Shown here: piece by piece, positions 17,573 through 25,943 of the stretch
How positions within the stretch are numbered: the stretch's first letter is position 1
How the letters are laid out: each line of letters starts with the position of its first letter
Made by a program: the position numbers and the translations under genes
Notes under the pieces: generated by a model
What the model saw: the letters and a program-made list of their open reading frames with translations, nothing else
Databases searched by the model: none
What the model was told of the DNA's origin: nothing
NCBI RefSeq assembly: GCF_014656215.1
Contig: NZ_BNBZ01000041.1
Coordinates: 1 to 62,545, forward strand
DNA length: 62,545 nucleotides
DNA from: Streptomyces zaomyceticus
GTDB taxonomy: Bacteria > Actinomycetota > Actinomycetes > Streptomycetales > Streptomycetaceae
Direction of reading: 5' to 3'

Positions 17573-18505
17573 ATGGACGCACTCGCCGGACTCCTCGACG
17601 GACCCCGCGCCCGGGGCGCCTTCCTGCTCCGCATGATCATGGAACCGCCGTGGTCCGTGCGCATCGAGGACGGCGCGCCGATCTGTCTGATGTGCGTCAC
17701 CGAGGGCGAGGCCTGGATCGTCCCCGACAGGGGCGAGCCCGTCCTGCTGCGGCCGGGGGACATCGCGATCGCCCGCGGTCCGGAGCCGTACACCGTCGCC
17801 GACACCCCCGACGCCCCGCCCCGCGCCGTGATCGGCCCCGAAGGCGCCTGCACCACCCTCTCCGGTGAGCCGCTCGCCGAGACCATGCGGCTCGGCGTCC
17901 GCACCTGGGGCAACGCCCCCGACGGCGGCACCACCCTGCTCGTCGGCACCTACCGGATGGACGGCGAGGTCGGCCGCCGGCTGCTCGACGCCCTGCCGGG
18001 GCTGCTGCACCTGGCCGCCGAGGAGTGGAACTGCCCCCTGACGCCCTTCCTCGGCGAGGAGATCGCCCGCGACGAACCCGGTCAGACCGCCGTCCTCGAC
18101 CGGGTCCTCGATCTGATGCTGATCACCGGAGTCCGGGCCTGGTTCTCCCGGCCCGGCGCCGAGGCTCCCGCCTGGTACCGGGCGATGGGCGACCCGGTGG
18201 TCGGCCGGGCGCTGCGGCTGCTCCAGAACGACCCCGCCCACCCCTGGACCGTCGCCTCGCTCGCCGCGAAGGCGGGCGTGTCCCGGGCCGCGCTCGCCCG
18301 CCGCTTCGCCGAACTCGTCGGAGAGCCCCCGATGGCGTACCTCACGGGCTGGCGGCTCGCGCTCGCCGCCGACCTGCTGCGCGAGACCGACGTCACCGTC
18401 GAGTCGGTCGCCCGCCAGGTCGGCTACAGCGGCGCCTTCGCGCTCAGTGCCGCGTTCAAGCGGGTGCGGGGCGTCAGCCCGCAGGAACACCGCGCAGCGG
18501 TGTGA
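17573..18505 (+). CDS. AraC-family transcriptional regulator with N-terminal cupin domain
   Basis: A 310-residue regulator. The N-terminal half is a cupin-type sensor (ICLMCVTEGEAWIVPDRGEPVLLRPGDIAI), and a C-terminal pair of helix-turn-helices spans about 215-305 (WTVASLAAKAGVSRAALARRF, then VESVARQVGYSGAFALSAAFKR). Cupin-AraC proteins of this type typically sense small organic molecules and activate a divergent oxidoreductase. The ATG at 17573 is probably leaderless: TACCCT lies 8 nt upstream and no ribosome site is visible. The ligand is unknown. Confidence 0.9.
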   Translation: MDALAGLLDGPRARGAFLLRMIMEPPWSVRIEDGAPICLMCVTEGEAWIVPDRGEPVLLRPGDIAIARGPEPYTVADTPDAPPRAVIGPEGACTTLSGEPLAETMRLGVRTWGNAPDGGTTLLVGTYRMDGEVGRRLLDALPGLLHLAAEEWNCPLTPFLGEEIARDEPGQTAVLDRVLDLMLITGVRAWFSRPGAEAPAWYRAMGDPVVGRALRLLQNDPAHPWTVASLAAKAGVSRAALARRFAELVGEPPMAYLTGWRLALAADLLRETDVTVESVARQVGYSGAFALSAAFKRVRGVSPQEHRAAV

Positions 18506-18547
18506 CGAGCCGGGTATGACGATCTGAGCAACAAAGGATCGATTTTC

Positions 18548-18562
18548 TTGCCGAACCGGCAA
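18548..18562. promoter_or_regulatory. Perfect inverted repeat upstream of the His-rich methyltransferase
   Basis: TTGCCG-AAC-CGGCAA is a perfect 6-3-6 palindrome, 41 bp before the start at 18604, inside an unusually AT-rich patch (GATCGATTTTCTTG). Position and symmetry fit an operator. The regulator is unknown. Confidence 0.5.
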
Positions 18563-18603
18563 CCTTTCTCGCGCTTCGGGCCGACGCGCCGCACGCTGGT
18601 CCC

Positions 18604-19545
18604 ATGAGTCAGCACAGCGCATCGCACCACGACCACCCGCACGGCGAGGGGCACGGCCACCGGCACACCCACAGCCACACCCACGGCCACGATCACGACA
18701 GCACCCCTCTGGACTGGAACAGCATCGGCCCGCTCCTCGAGCAGCAGGCCGAGATCGCGAGTCCCGCCTACGCGGACGCCGCCGCCTGGCTCGACACGCT
18801 CGCCCCGGCGCAGGGCGTCCGCCGCATCCTCGACGTCGGCAGCGGCCCGGGCGTCGTGACGAGCGTGCTCGCCGAGGCCTTCCCGGCCGCCGAGGCGGTC
18901 GCCGTCGACGGCAGCCCCGAACTCCTCGCCCGCGCCCGCGAACGCGCCGAGTCACGCGGCCTCGCCGCCCGGGTCTCCACCCTCCACGCCGAACTCCCCG
19001 AAGCCATCGACACCCTGGGGCGGGCCGACCTGATCTGGGCGGGCAACTCCCTCCACCACATCGGCGACCAGCGAGCCGCGCTCGTCGAGTTCGCCGGCCT
19101 GCTGAACCCCGGCGGCCTGATGGTCCTCGTCGAGGGCGGTCTGCCCACCCGGCACCTGCCCTCGCACCTCGGCTTCGGCCGGCCGGGCCTCGAAGCGCGC
19201 CTCGACGCGGCCCACGCGGACCGGTTCGCCGAGATGCGCGTCGGCCTCCCCGGCTTCAAGGACGAGCCGGACGACTGGCGTACGCTCCTCGCCGGCGCCG
19301 GGCTCACCCCCGCCGGCACCCGCACCTTCCTCACCGATGTGCCCGCGCCGGTGTCCCCGGTCGTACGGAAGCTGGCCCTGGCCCACTACGAGCGGGTCAG
19401 GGAGGGCTTCGGCGATCTGCTGGAAGCGGACGACCTGGCGATGGTCGACCGGCTCCTCGACCCGTCCGACGAGCTGTCCCTGCACCACCGCACCGACCTG
19501 TTCCATCTGACGGCCCGCACCGTCCACACCGCCCGCAAGGGCTGA
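18604..19545 (+). CDS. SAM-dependent methyltransferase with histidine-rich N-terminus
   Basis: A 313-residue protein. Residues 1-33 are packed with His, Gly and Asp in H-x-H repeats, a likely divalent-metal-binding tail. A class I methyltransferase domain follows: ILDVGSGPGVVTSVLAEAF is motif I, EAVAVDGSPELL motif II, ADLIWAGNSLHHIGDQ motif IV, and LLNPGGLMVLVEGG the post-motif. The methyl acceptor is unknown; a metal- or metalloid-related role is only suggested by the tail. There is no clear ribosome site. Confidence 0.85.
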   Translation: MSQHSASHHDHPHGEGHGHRHTHSHTHGHDHDSTPLDWNSIGPLLEQQAEIASPAYADAAAWLDTLAPAQGVRRILDVGSGPGVVTSVLAEAFPAAEAVAVDGSPELLARARERAESRGLAARVSTLHAELPEAIDTLGRADLIWAGNSLHHIGDQRAALVEFAGLLNPGGLMVLVEGGLPTRHLPSHLGFGRPGLEARLDAAHADRFAEMRVGLPGFKDEPDDWRTLLAGAGLTPAGTRTFLTDVPAPVSPVVRKLALAHYERVREGFGDLLEADDLAMVDRLLDPSDELSLHHRTDLFHLTARTVHTARKG

Positions 19546-19588
19546 CGGACCGGCACCGGGCAGCCGGAACCCGCACCCGCACCCGGTG

Positions 19589-20053
19589 TCAGGACACCGG
19601 CTCCAACCGCCACCACTGGAACGGGGAGTCGGTGTCCTCCCACTGCCGTACGTTGCCGCCGTCGGCCGTCGAACCGTCGGCGACCTCCAGGAACAGCCCG
19701 CTGATGAAGCTCACCAGAGCCACCGTCCCGGGCGACTGGAGGTCCTGCTCGATGATCCACTCCTGCGCGCCGAAGTTGTTCGCCTTCCACTGCTGGATGT
19801 TGGCGCCGTTCTCCGTGGAGGCGTTGGCGACGTCGAGCCGCTTGCCGCTGGCGGCGTTGACCAGGTGGTAGAGCCCGCCGCCGTTCGGCACGGGCGTGAT
19901 GTGCCAGTGCTGTCCCGGCGTTCCGTTCCCGGTGCCCTGCTGCACGTTGGCGCCGCTGCGGCCGGACCCCTCGTACACCTCCAGCAGCAGCCCGCTGGCC
20001 ACGTTCCGCACCCGGTAGAGGCCCTCCTCGACAGGTCCCGGAGAACCACTCAC
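19589..20053 (-). CDS. RICIN-type beta-trefoil lectin domain protein
   Basis: A 154-residue single-domain ricin-B-type beta-trefoil. Three repeats are visible, each with the hydrophobic GLYRVRNVASG-like strand and a Q-x-W signature: GQHWHI, AQEWII and FQWWRL. The family binds galactosides or other glycans. There is no signal peptide, so either the protein stays inside or leaves by a non-classical route. The GTG at 20053 is preferred because AAGGAG lies 8 nt upstream; the upstream GTG at 20077 would put that ribosome site inside the gene. It is divergent from a SUKH-4-like gene. Confidence 0.85.
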   Translation of the reverse strand: MSGSPGPVEEGLYRVRNVASGLLLEVYEGSGRSGANVQQGTGNGTPGQHWHITPVPNGGGLYHLVNAASGKRLDVANASTENGANIQQWKANNFGAQEWIIEQDLQSPGTVALVSFISGLFLEVADGSTADGGNVRQWEDTDSPFQWWRLEPVS

Positions 20054-20184
20054 CGTACCGACTCCTTCGTTCCACACGTCTGTTGGGCGTCATCGACTCT
20101 ACGTCCCGGGTACGACAACGCCGCCGACCGACGACGGACCGTGCCGCCGCCCGAGCCCGCGCACACGGCTGGCACCATGACCCG

Positions 20185-21504
20185 ATGATCATCGATCCCG
20201 TTCCCGAGACCGTCCCCGTCGCCGTTGCCGAACTCCCCGCCCTGCTCGACGACCCGGCCCGCGTCCTGTGCCACGACCGCGCCGAACTCCGCGCCCGCGT
20301 CGGCGCCCTGCCCGACGTCCTGCCCGGCGGGACCGGCTCGGTGGGACGCGAGGTGTTCACCCAGGCCGAGGCCGTGTTCGGGGCGGCCCCGGTCACCACC
20401 GCCGAGTTCGCGTCGTGGCTGCACTTCGCGGCGACGGTCCTGGGACACCGGGAGTACGCCGAGCGGGTGGCCGCCGCCGAGCCCGGACTGCCGTGGCGCA
20501 CGGTGTGGGCGTGGTGGCGGCCGGTCGGCGCGTACGAGGCGGAGCCGAACCTCAGCGGCGACCGCTCCGCCGAGGTGTACGAGACCGAGGAAGGACAGCT
20601 CCTCAAGGTGTGGGCGCTGTGGTGCGCGGACACCTGGTTCGACCTGGCCTCGGGCCGGCCCCGGGCAGCCCCGGACGAGGACGCGGCGGAGCCGTACGAG
20701 GAGCCGGACCCCGACGGCTCCTGGCTGTTCGACACGGAGAGTGCCGGCCGGGCGCTGCACGTGCCGTACGGGTGGGAGGAGCCGATCGCGCTGGAGGGCG
20801 GCCGCTATGTCTTCCTCGACGCCCGCGGCGTGGCCGTCGTCGAGCAGAACGACACCGCCCTGGCCGACTGGCCGGCGGGAGGCACCGACCCCGAGGGCAT
20901 GACACCGGCGGACGGCGCACCCTGGTTCCGCCCGGGGACGAGGAACGTCGGCGGACCGCTCACCGCGGCCCGTCTCGACCGGGTCTTCGGACCCTCCGGG
21001 GTCGTGCGGCTCACCGCCGCCGAGGTCCCCGACGTCCTCACCCACGAGCCCACCCGGACCCTGCTCACGGAGATCGGCCTGCCCCGCCACTGGGCCGCCG
21101 GGATCACGTCCTTCGCGTCGGCCGGAGAACCGCTGGGCCCCGGCCCCGAGGGTCTGTTGCGCGTGGGCGCCTTCGACCTCGGACACTGCGACCCGGGCGA
21201 GGTCTTCGTCGACCCCGTGACGGGCGCGGTCGGACTGCGTCAGCCCGACGGCAGCCACGGCCCGGGCGGTGACGCGGTGTTCCCCCTCGTGCGCGACCTG
21301 GAGGCCTTCGTCCGCTTCCTGGAGGGCGTACGCGTCCACATGGGCGTCTGCTGGGACCCGTATCCGGGGGAGGAGGGCGTGAAGGCCTTCCTCCGGGCGA
21401 TGGAGACCGTCGACGCGGAGGCGTTGGCCGAGGGGGCACCCGGCGCCGAGGCCTGGGAGCACCTCTTCGCCTCCGTCACCGAGCTCGGGGTGTACGGGTA
21501 CTGA
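20185..21504 (+). CDS. SUKH-4-like immunity family protein
   Basis: A 439-residue soluble protein. The C-terminal 200 residues resemble SUKH-4 immunity proteins: LLTEIGLPRHWAAGITSF, then LLRVGAFDLGHCDPGEVFVD, GAVGLRQPDG, and a final PLVRDLEAFVRFLEGV helix. The N-terminal half, including WRTVWAWWRPVGAYE, is unrecognised. SUKH proteins neutralise nuclease and deaminase toxins of polymorphic systems, but no toxin is adjacent; the nearest toxin genes end 5.8 kb away. The ATG at 20185 lacks a clear ribosome site. The call rests on motif resemblance. Confidence 0.55.
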   Translation: MIIDPVPETVPVAVAELPALLDDPARVLCHDRAELRARVGALPDVLPGGTGSVGREVFTQAEAVFGAAPVTTAEFASWLHFAATVLGHREYAERVAAAEPGLPWRTVWAWWRPVGAYEAEPNLSGDRSAEVYETEEGQLLKVWALWCADTWFDLASGRPRAAPDEDAAEPYEEPDPDGSWLFDTESAGRALHVPYGWEEPIALEGGRYVFLDARGVAVVEQNDTALADWPAGGTDPEGMTPADGAPWFRPGTRNVGGPLTAARLDRVFGPSGVVRLTAAEVPDVLTHEPTRTLLTEIGLPRHWAAGITSFASAGEPLGPGPEGLLRVGAFDLGHCDPGEVFVDPVTGAVGLRQPDGSHGPGGDAVFPLVRDLEAFVRFLEGVRVHMGVCWDPYPGEEGVKAFLRAMETVDAEALAEGAPGAEAWEHLFASVTELGVYGY

Positions 21505-21521
21505 TCCGTCCGTCACCGTGC

Positions 21522-21672
21522 CCGGCGCCGAGAGCCACCGAGCGGGCCGTCACCGGGCGCGGCGTCGACGGTCACCGAGGCCGAGCAGACGGCCGGCGCC
21601 GAGAGCCACCGAGCGGGCCGTCACCGGGCGCGGCGTCGACGGTCACCGAGGCCGAGCAGACGGCCGGCGCCG
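21522..21672. repeat. 71-bp perfect tandem duplication between convergent gene ends
   Basis: Two identical 71-bp units (21524-21594 and 21595-21665) are followed by the first 7 bases of a third. They sit between the stop of the SUKH-4-like gene (21504) and the stop of the aldo/keto reductase gene (21717). Complete identity points to a recent or frequently renewed duplication. No hairpin strong enough to call a terminator is obvious inside the unit. Confidence 0.95.
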
Positions 21673-21716
21673 CGCCGCGCCGTGGAGGCGGCGCGGCGCG
21701 GGAGGGTCTGTCGCCT

Positions 21717-22556
21717 TCAGGCGCCGAACTCCGCCGGGTTCGGGCCCAGCCGGCGGTTCTCGTCGAGCGCGGCGATCGCGGCCAGGTCCTCCGCGTCCAG
21801 CTCGAAGCCGAACACGTCGATGTTCTCCTGGATACGGGACGGGGTGACCGACTTCGGGATCACCACGTTCCCCAGCTGGAGGTGCCAGCGCAGCACGACC
21901 TGGGCCGGGGTCCGCCCGTGCTTGCGGCCGATCGCCACGATCGCCGGGACCTCCAGGAGCCCCTTGCCCGAGCCGAGCGGCGACCACGCCTCGGTCGCGA
22001 TGCCGTGCCGTGCGTGCGTCTCGCGGGACTCCTGCTGGGCGAGCTGCGGGTGGAGCTCGATCTGGTTGACGGCGGGCACGACCGCGGTCTCGCCGATCAG
22101 TCGCTCCAGGTGTTCCGGAAGGAAGTTCGAGACGCCGATCGCCTTGGCGCGACCCTCGGCGTGGATCTTCTCGAGGGCACGGTACGTGTCGACGTAGGCG
22201 TCCTTCGAGGGCACCGGCCAGTGGATGAGGTACAGGTCGACGTAGTCGAGACCCAGCTTGTCGAGCGAGGCGTCGAAGGCCTTCAGCGTCGAGTCGAGGC
22301 CGTGCTCGCTGTTCCACACCTTGGTGGTGACGAACAGGTCCTCGCGGGCGATCCCGGACGCGGCGACGGCACGGCCCGTCCCCTCTTCGTTCCCGTAGAT
22401 CGCGGCGGTGTCGATCGAGCGGTAGCCGGCCTCCAGGGCGGTCCCCACGGCCGCCGCCGCCTCGTCGTCCGGCACCTGCCAGACACCGAAGCCCAGCTGC
22501 GGCATCCGGACGCCGTTGTTCAGGGTGACCGAGGGAACCTTGCTGTCCGTGCTCAC
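21717..22556 (-). CDS. Aldo/keto reductase (AKR5-like)
   Basis: The 279-residue protein carries the AKR signatures in order: GYRSIDTAAIYGNEEGTG (catalytic Asp and Tyr), VTTKVWN (Lys), DLYLIHWPVP (His), IGVSNFLPEHL, and IPKSVTPSRIQENIDVF (NADPH phosphate site). Length and motifs match 2,5-diketo-gluconate reductase-type enzymes; the physiological carbonyl substrate is unknown. The GTG at 22556 is preferred, with AAGGA about 10 nt upstream. It lies downstream of the acyl-CoA ligase gene on the same strand with a 235-bp gap. Confidence 0.93.
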   Translation of the reverse strand: MSTDSKVPSVTLNNGVRMPQLGFGVWQVPDDEAAAAVGTALEAGYRSIDTAAIYGNEEGTGRAVAASGIAREDLFVTTKVWNSEHGLDSTLKAFDASLDKLGLDYVDLYLIHWPVPSKDAYVDTYRALEKIHAEGRAKAIGVSNFLPEHLERLIGETAVVPAVNQIELHPQLAQQESRETHARHGIATEAWSPLGSGKGLLEVPAIVAIGRKHGRTPAQVVLRWHLQLGNVVIPKSVTPSRIQENIDVFGFELDAEDLAAIAALDENRRLGPNPAEFGA

Positions 22557-22728
22557 GTCGGGTGGATCCTTACGTTGTCGCGGTTCGTGACGGCCGTACG
22601 CCCCGGAGGCCGTACGGAGTACTCCCAGCGTCAACGATCACGGGCCGCCCGGCATTCCGCATCCGGACCACCGGATCCTTCCGATCCGGGCCGTTCCAGG
22701 CCCGCACCACGCCTCGGCCCCGCGCCGG

Positions 22729-22801
22729 CCCGTACCGCGCCGCCGTCTCAGCCGTACGACACCGCGCCCTCGCCCGTACCGCGCCGCCGTCTCAGCCGTA
22801 C
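22729..22801. repeat. 29-bp direct repeat copying the 3' end of the acyl-CoA ligase gene
   Basis: The same 29 bases occur at 22729-22757 and 22773-22801. The second copy contains the last codons and stop of the ligase gene; the first lies just past the stop and would encode the same Tyr-Gly-stop in one frame. This is a second case in the window of a gene tail duplicated into the adjacent gap. Confidence 0.85.
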
Positions 22802-24615
22802 AGCGCCGCGACCTCCGCCGCGTACGCCCGCTCGATCGCCTTTCGCTTCAGCTTCAGGGAGGGCGTGAGCAGCCCGTGCTCCTCGCTGAACGGATGCGCC
22901 AGGATCCGGAACGTACGGATCGACTCGGCCTGCGAGACCAGCGTGTTCGCCGCCACCACCCCGCGTCGGATCTCGGTCTCCAGGGACGGATCGCGCACCA
23001 GCTCCGCCGGACCGAGCGGCGCCCGTCCCTGCATCGCCAGCCAGTGCTCCACCGCCTCCTGGTCGATGGTGACCAGCGCGGCGATGTACGGACGGTCGTT
23101 GCCGACGACGATGCACTGGGCGATCAGCGGATGCGCCCGCACCCGCTCCTCGAGGCCCGTCGGGGCGACGCTCTTGCCGCCCGAGGTCACCAGGATCTCC
23201 TTCTTCCGCCCGGTGATCGTCAGATAGCCGTCCGCGTCGAGGGAGCCCAGGTCCCCGGTGGCCAGCCAGCCGTCGTTCAGCACGGCTGCGGTCGCCTCGG
23301 GGGCGTTGAGATACCCGGAGAAGACCTGTCCGCCGTGCAGCCACACCTCGCCGTCCTCCGCGATGTGCACCGTCGTCCCCGGCACCGGCTGACCCACCGT
23401 GCCGTACCTCGTCCGTTCCGGCGGGTTCGCGGTCGCCGCGGCCGAGGACTCGGTCAGGCCGTACCCCTCGTAGACCGTGACCCCCGCTCCGGCGAAGAAC
23501 AGCCCCTGCCGGCGGTCCATCGCGGAACCGCCCGACATCGCGTGCCGGAGCCGCCCGCCGAGGGCCGCGCGGACCTTCGCGTACACCGTCTTCTCGAAGA
23601 ACTGGTGCTGTACGCGCAGCGCCGCGGAAGGGCCCGGGCCGGTACCGAAGGCCTTGTGCTCCAGCGCCTCCGCGTAGGCGACCGCCACGTCCACGGCCTT
23701 GTCGAACGGACCTGTCTTCCCCTCCCGCTCCGCCTTGCGCCGTGCCGCGTTGAAGACCTTCTCGAAGACGTACGGAACGGCCAGGACGAAACTCGGCCGG
23801 AAGGCGGCGAGGTCCGGGATCAGCTCCGCGGCCGCCATCACCGGTTGGTGCCCCAGCTTCACCCCGCTGCGGACCGCCGCCACCTCCACCATCCGCCCGA
23901 AGACGTGCGCGAGCGGCAGGAACAGCAGCGTCGAGGCCTCTTCCCCCGGCCGGGAACGGAACACCGACTCCCAGCGGCCCACCAGCATGTCCGTCTCGAA
24001 CATGAAGTTGGAGTGGGTGATCACGCAGCCCTTGGGGCGACCGGTCGTCCCCGAGGTGTAGATGACCGTCGCCACCGTCTCCGGGGTCACCGCCCGCCGG
24101 TGCCGGTGCACCACGTCCGGGTCGATGTCCGACCCCGCCGCCGTCAGCTCGGCCACCGCGCCCGCGTCCAGCTGCCACAGGCGCTGGAGCCGGGGCAGCC
24201 GGTCGACCACCGAGCCGATCGTCATCGCGTGGTCCTCGTGCTCCACCACGCACGCCGTGACCTCGGAGTCGTGCAGCATCCAGAAGACCTGCTCGGCGGA
24301 GGAGGTCGGATAGATCGGCACGGGCTGCGCGCCGATCGACCACAGCGCGAAGTCGAAGAGCGTCCACTCGTAGCGGGTACGGGACATGATCGCGACCCGG
24401 TCGCCGAACCGCACGCCCTCCGCGATCAGGCCCTTCGCGAGGCCCAGGACCTCGTCCCGGAACCGCGCGGCCGTCACGTCCCGCCACTCCCCGTCCGGAG
24501 CCTTCCGGCCGAACGTGATCCGGTCCGGCTCGGCCAGGGCACGCTCGAACAGGGGGTCCGCCAGACCGCCGACCTGAGGCGCCGCCTCGACGGGCGGCAC
24601 GGTGAACTCGCGCAC
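22792..24615 (-). CDS. Long-chain fatty acid--CoA ligase (AMP-forming)
   Basis: A 607-residue adenylate-forming enzyme. VIYTSGTTGRPKGCVITHSN is the P-loop-like A3 motif, VYEGYGLTESSA the A5 motif, GWLATGDLG the A7 motif, and ITGRKKEILVTSGGKSVAP the A8/hinge, with a late Lys in SLKLKRKAIERAY. This layout matches FadD15-type long-chain acyl-CoA synthetases. It activates fatty acids to acyl-CoA at the membrane or in the cytoplasm. The GTG at 24615 has GAGGAG 7 nt upstream. A 16-bp palindrome lies about 180 bp upstream and may be its operator. Confidence 0.92.
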   Translation of the reverse strand: MREFTVPPVEAAPQVGGLADPLFERALAEPDRITFGRKAPDGEWRDVTAARFRDEVLGLAKGLIAEGVRFGDRVAIMSRTRYEWTLFDFALWSIGAQPVPIYPTSSAEQVFWMLHDSEVTACVVEHEDHAMTIGSVVDRLPRLQRLWQLDAGAVAELTAAGSDIDPDVVHRHRRAVTPETVATVIYTSGTTGRPKGCVITHSNFMFETDMLVGRWESVFRSRPGEEASTLLFLPLAHVFGRMVEVAAVRSGVKLGHQPVMAAAELIPDLAAFRPSFVLAVPYVFEKVFNAARRKAEREGKTGPFDKAVDVAVAYAEALEHKAFGTGPGPSAALRVQHQFFEKTVYAKVRAALGGRLRHAMSGGSAMDRRQGLFFAGAGVTVYEGYGLTESSAAATANPPERTRYGTVGQPVPGTTVHIAEDGEVWLHGGQVFSGYLNAPEATAAVLNDGWLATGDLGSLDADGYLTITGRKKEILVTSGGKSVAPTGLEERVRAHPLIAQCIVVGNDRPYIAALVTIDQEAVEHWLAMQGRAPLGPAELVRDPSLETEIRRGVVAANTLVSQAESIRTFRILAHPFSEEHGLLTPSLKLKRKAIERAYAAEVAALYG

Positions 24616-24922
24616 TGACCTGCTCCTCGACGGCTCGATGGCTGGAAAAGCTCGTTGTAGCGCTCCGTACGGCGCGGGTGACGGTACCCCACCCGACTGC
24701 CCGGCGGGAGGGCCTTCACCAAGCCGGGACATTCCGTGTTCTCACAGGTCAGGGCCGGTGAGGCAGCCAAGTAACCGGTTCCCCGGGGTCGTTACCGACC
24801 GCTCGGTACGCCCGGTGGACGCCAATCTCCACGGAATCTGTACCGACTGCTCACGCTCCGCCACGCCACGGGCCACCGCACCTGCACGTCGGCGGCCTCC
24901 GCGAGCTCCGCGGCGGGCCCGC
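24616..24922. other. 307-bp non-coding gap between the ligase start and the LysR gene end
   Basis: It contains the ligase ribosome site at its left edge, the two palindromes described separately, and no frame with convincing coding character. The LysR gene ends at its right edge, so its main content is probably the ligase promoter region. Confidence 0.5.
24793..24808. promoter_or_regulatory. Perfect 16-bp palindrome upstream of the acyl-CoA ligase gene
   Basis: TACCGA-CCGC-TCGGTA has perfect 6-bp arms around 4 bp and resembles operators of TetR-type regulators of fatty-acid genes. A second, 8-bp palindrome AACCGGTT lies at 24773-24780. No TetR gene is adjacent, so the regulator would act from elsewhere. 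Confidence 0.5.
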
Positions 24923-25789
24923 TCAGCCGGGGCGGTGCAAGCGGTCGCCGCCCGCCAGAATCGCCTCCGCCAGCGCGTCCGCGGCCTCCTGCACCGCCCC
25001 GCCCCGCCGCCCCGCACGCAGGACGAAGCCCACCTCCCCGAGCTCCGGCAGCCCCGCACGCGCCGGGACCGGCACCAGACCCGGCGGCACCAGCCCCCTC
25101 GTGTGCGCCATCACGCCCAGCCCCGCACGGGCCGCCGCCACGTTCGCGCTCAGGCTGGAACTCGTGCACGCGATCCGCCATGCCCGGCCCTGCGCCTCCA
25201 GGGCCTCCAGGGCCCGTGCCCGGGTGATCCCCGGCGGCGGGTAGAGGATGAGCGGCACCGGACGGTCCGGATCCAGCCGAAGACCCGGCGCCCCGATCCA
25301 GATCAGGGAGTCCTCCCACACGAGCCGGCCCTCGCTCTCCCCACCGCGCCGCTTCGCCAGGATCAGATCGAGCCGGCCCGCGGCGAGCCGGGCCTGGAGC
25401 GTGCCCGACAGCTCGACCGTCAGCTCCAGATCCACCTCCGGATGCTCACGGCGGAACGACTCCAGGATCTCCGGCAGCCGGGTCGTCACGAAGTCCTCCG
25501 ACGCGCCGAAGCGCAGCCGCCCCCGCAGCCGGGTCCCGCCGAAGAACGCCACCGCCCGCTCGTGCGCCTGCAGGATCGTGCGCGCGAAGCCGAGCATCGC
25601 CTCGCCGTCCTCCGTCAGCGCCACCCGGTGCGTGTCCCGGGCGAACAGCGGCCGGCCGGTCGCCTCCTCCAGACGTCGCACGTGCTGGCTGACGGTCGAC
25701 TGGCGCAGCCCGAGACGCTCCGCGGCCCGCGTGAAGCTCAGCGTCTGGGCCACGGCGAGGAAGGTGCGCAGCTGCGTGGGCTCGTACAC
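24923..25789 (-). CDS. LysR-family transcriptional regulator
   Basis: A 288-residue LysR regulator. The N-terminal winged helix is textbook (QLRTFLAVAQTLSFTRAAERLG, then STVSQHVRRLEEATGRPLF), followed by a two-lobed effector domain beginning RGRLRFGASEDFVTTRLPEIL. The GTG at 25789 is preferred over an ATG 13 codons upstream because it gives the usual short LysR N-terminus and TACGGT lies 6 nt before it, as in leaderless genes. It is divergent from a bile-acid-symporter-like transporter gene with 154 bp between starts, the classic LysR-target layout. Confidence 0.92.
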   Translation of the reverse strand: MYEPTQLRTFLAVAQTLSFTRAAERLGLRQSTVSQHVRRLEEATGRPLFARDTHRVALTEDGEAMLGFARTILQAHERAVAFFGGTRLRGRLRFGASEDFVTTRLPEILESFRREHPEVDLELTVELSGTLQARLAAGRLDLILAKRRGGESEGRLVWEDSLIWIGAPGLRLDPDRPVPLILYPPPGITRARALEALEAQGRAWRIACTSSSLSANVAAARAGLGVMAHTRGLVPPGLVPVPARAGLPELGEVGFVLRAGRRGGAVQEAADALAEAILAGGDRLHRPG

Positions 25790-25840
25790 ACGACGACCGT
25801 ACCGCCCGCGGCCGCGCTCATCGCGCATCGTGATGACAGT

Positions 25841-25850
25841 CAGAGCTCTG
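25841..25850. promoter_or_regulatory. 10-bp palindrome in the LysR/transporter divergent promoter
   Basis: CAGAGCTCTG is a perfect palindrome roughly central between the two starts (25789 and 25944). It may be part of the LysR site, although the canonical T-N11-A spacing is not cleanly visible. Confidence 0.3.
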
Positions 25851-25943
25851 TACGGGATTTCCGATCACCGCCCGCTGGGCCAGGATGGACAGACGCGACA
25901 CACCCCTCGCCGACCACCCCCGCCGTGCATTGCAGTGGAGCCC

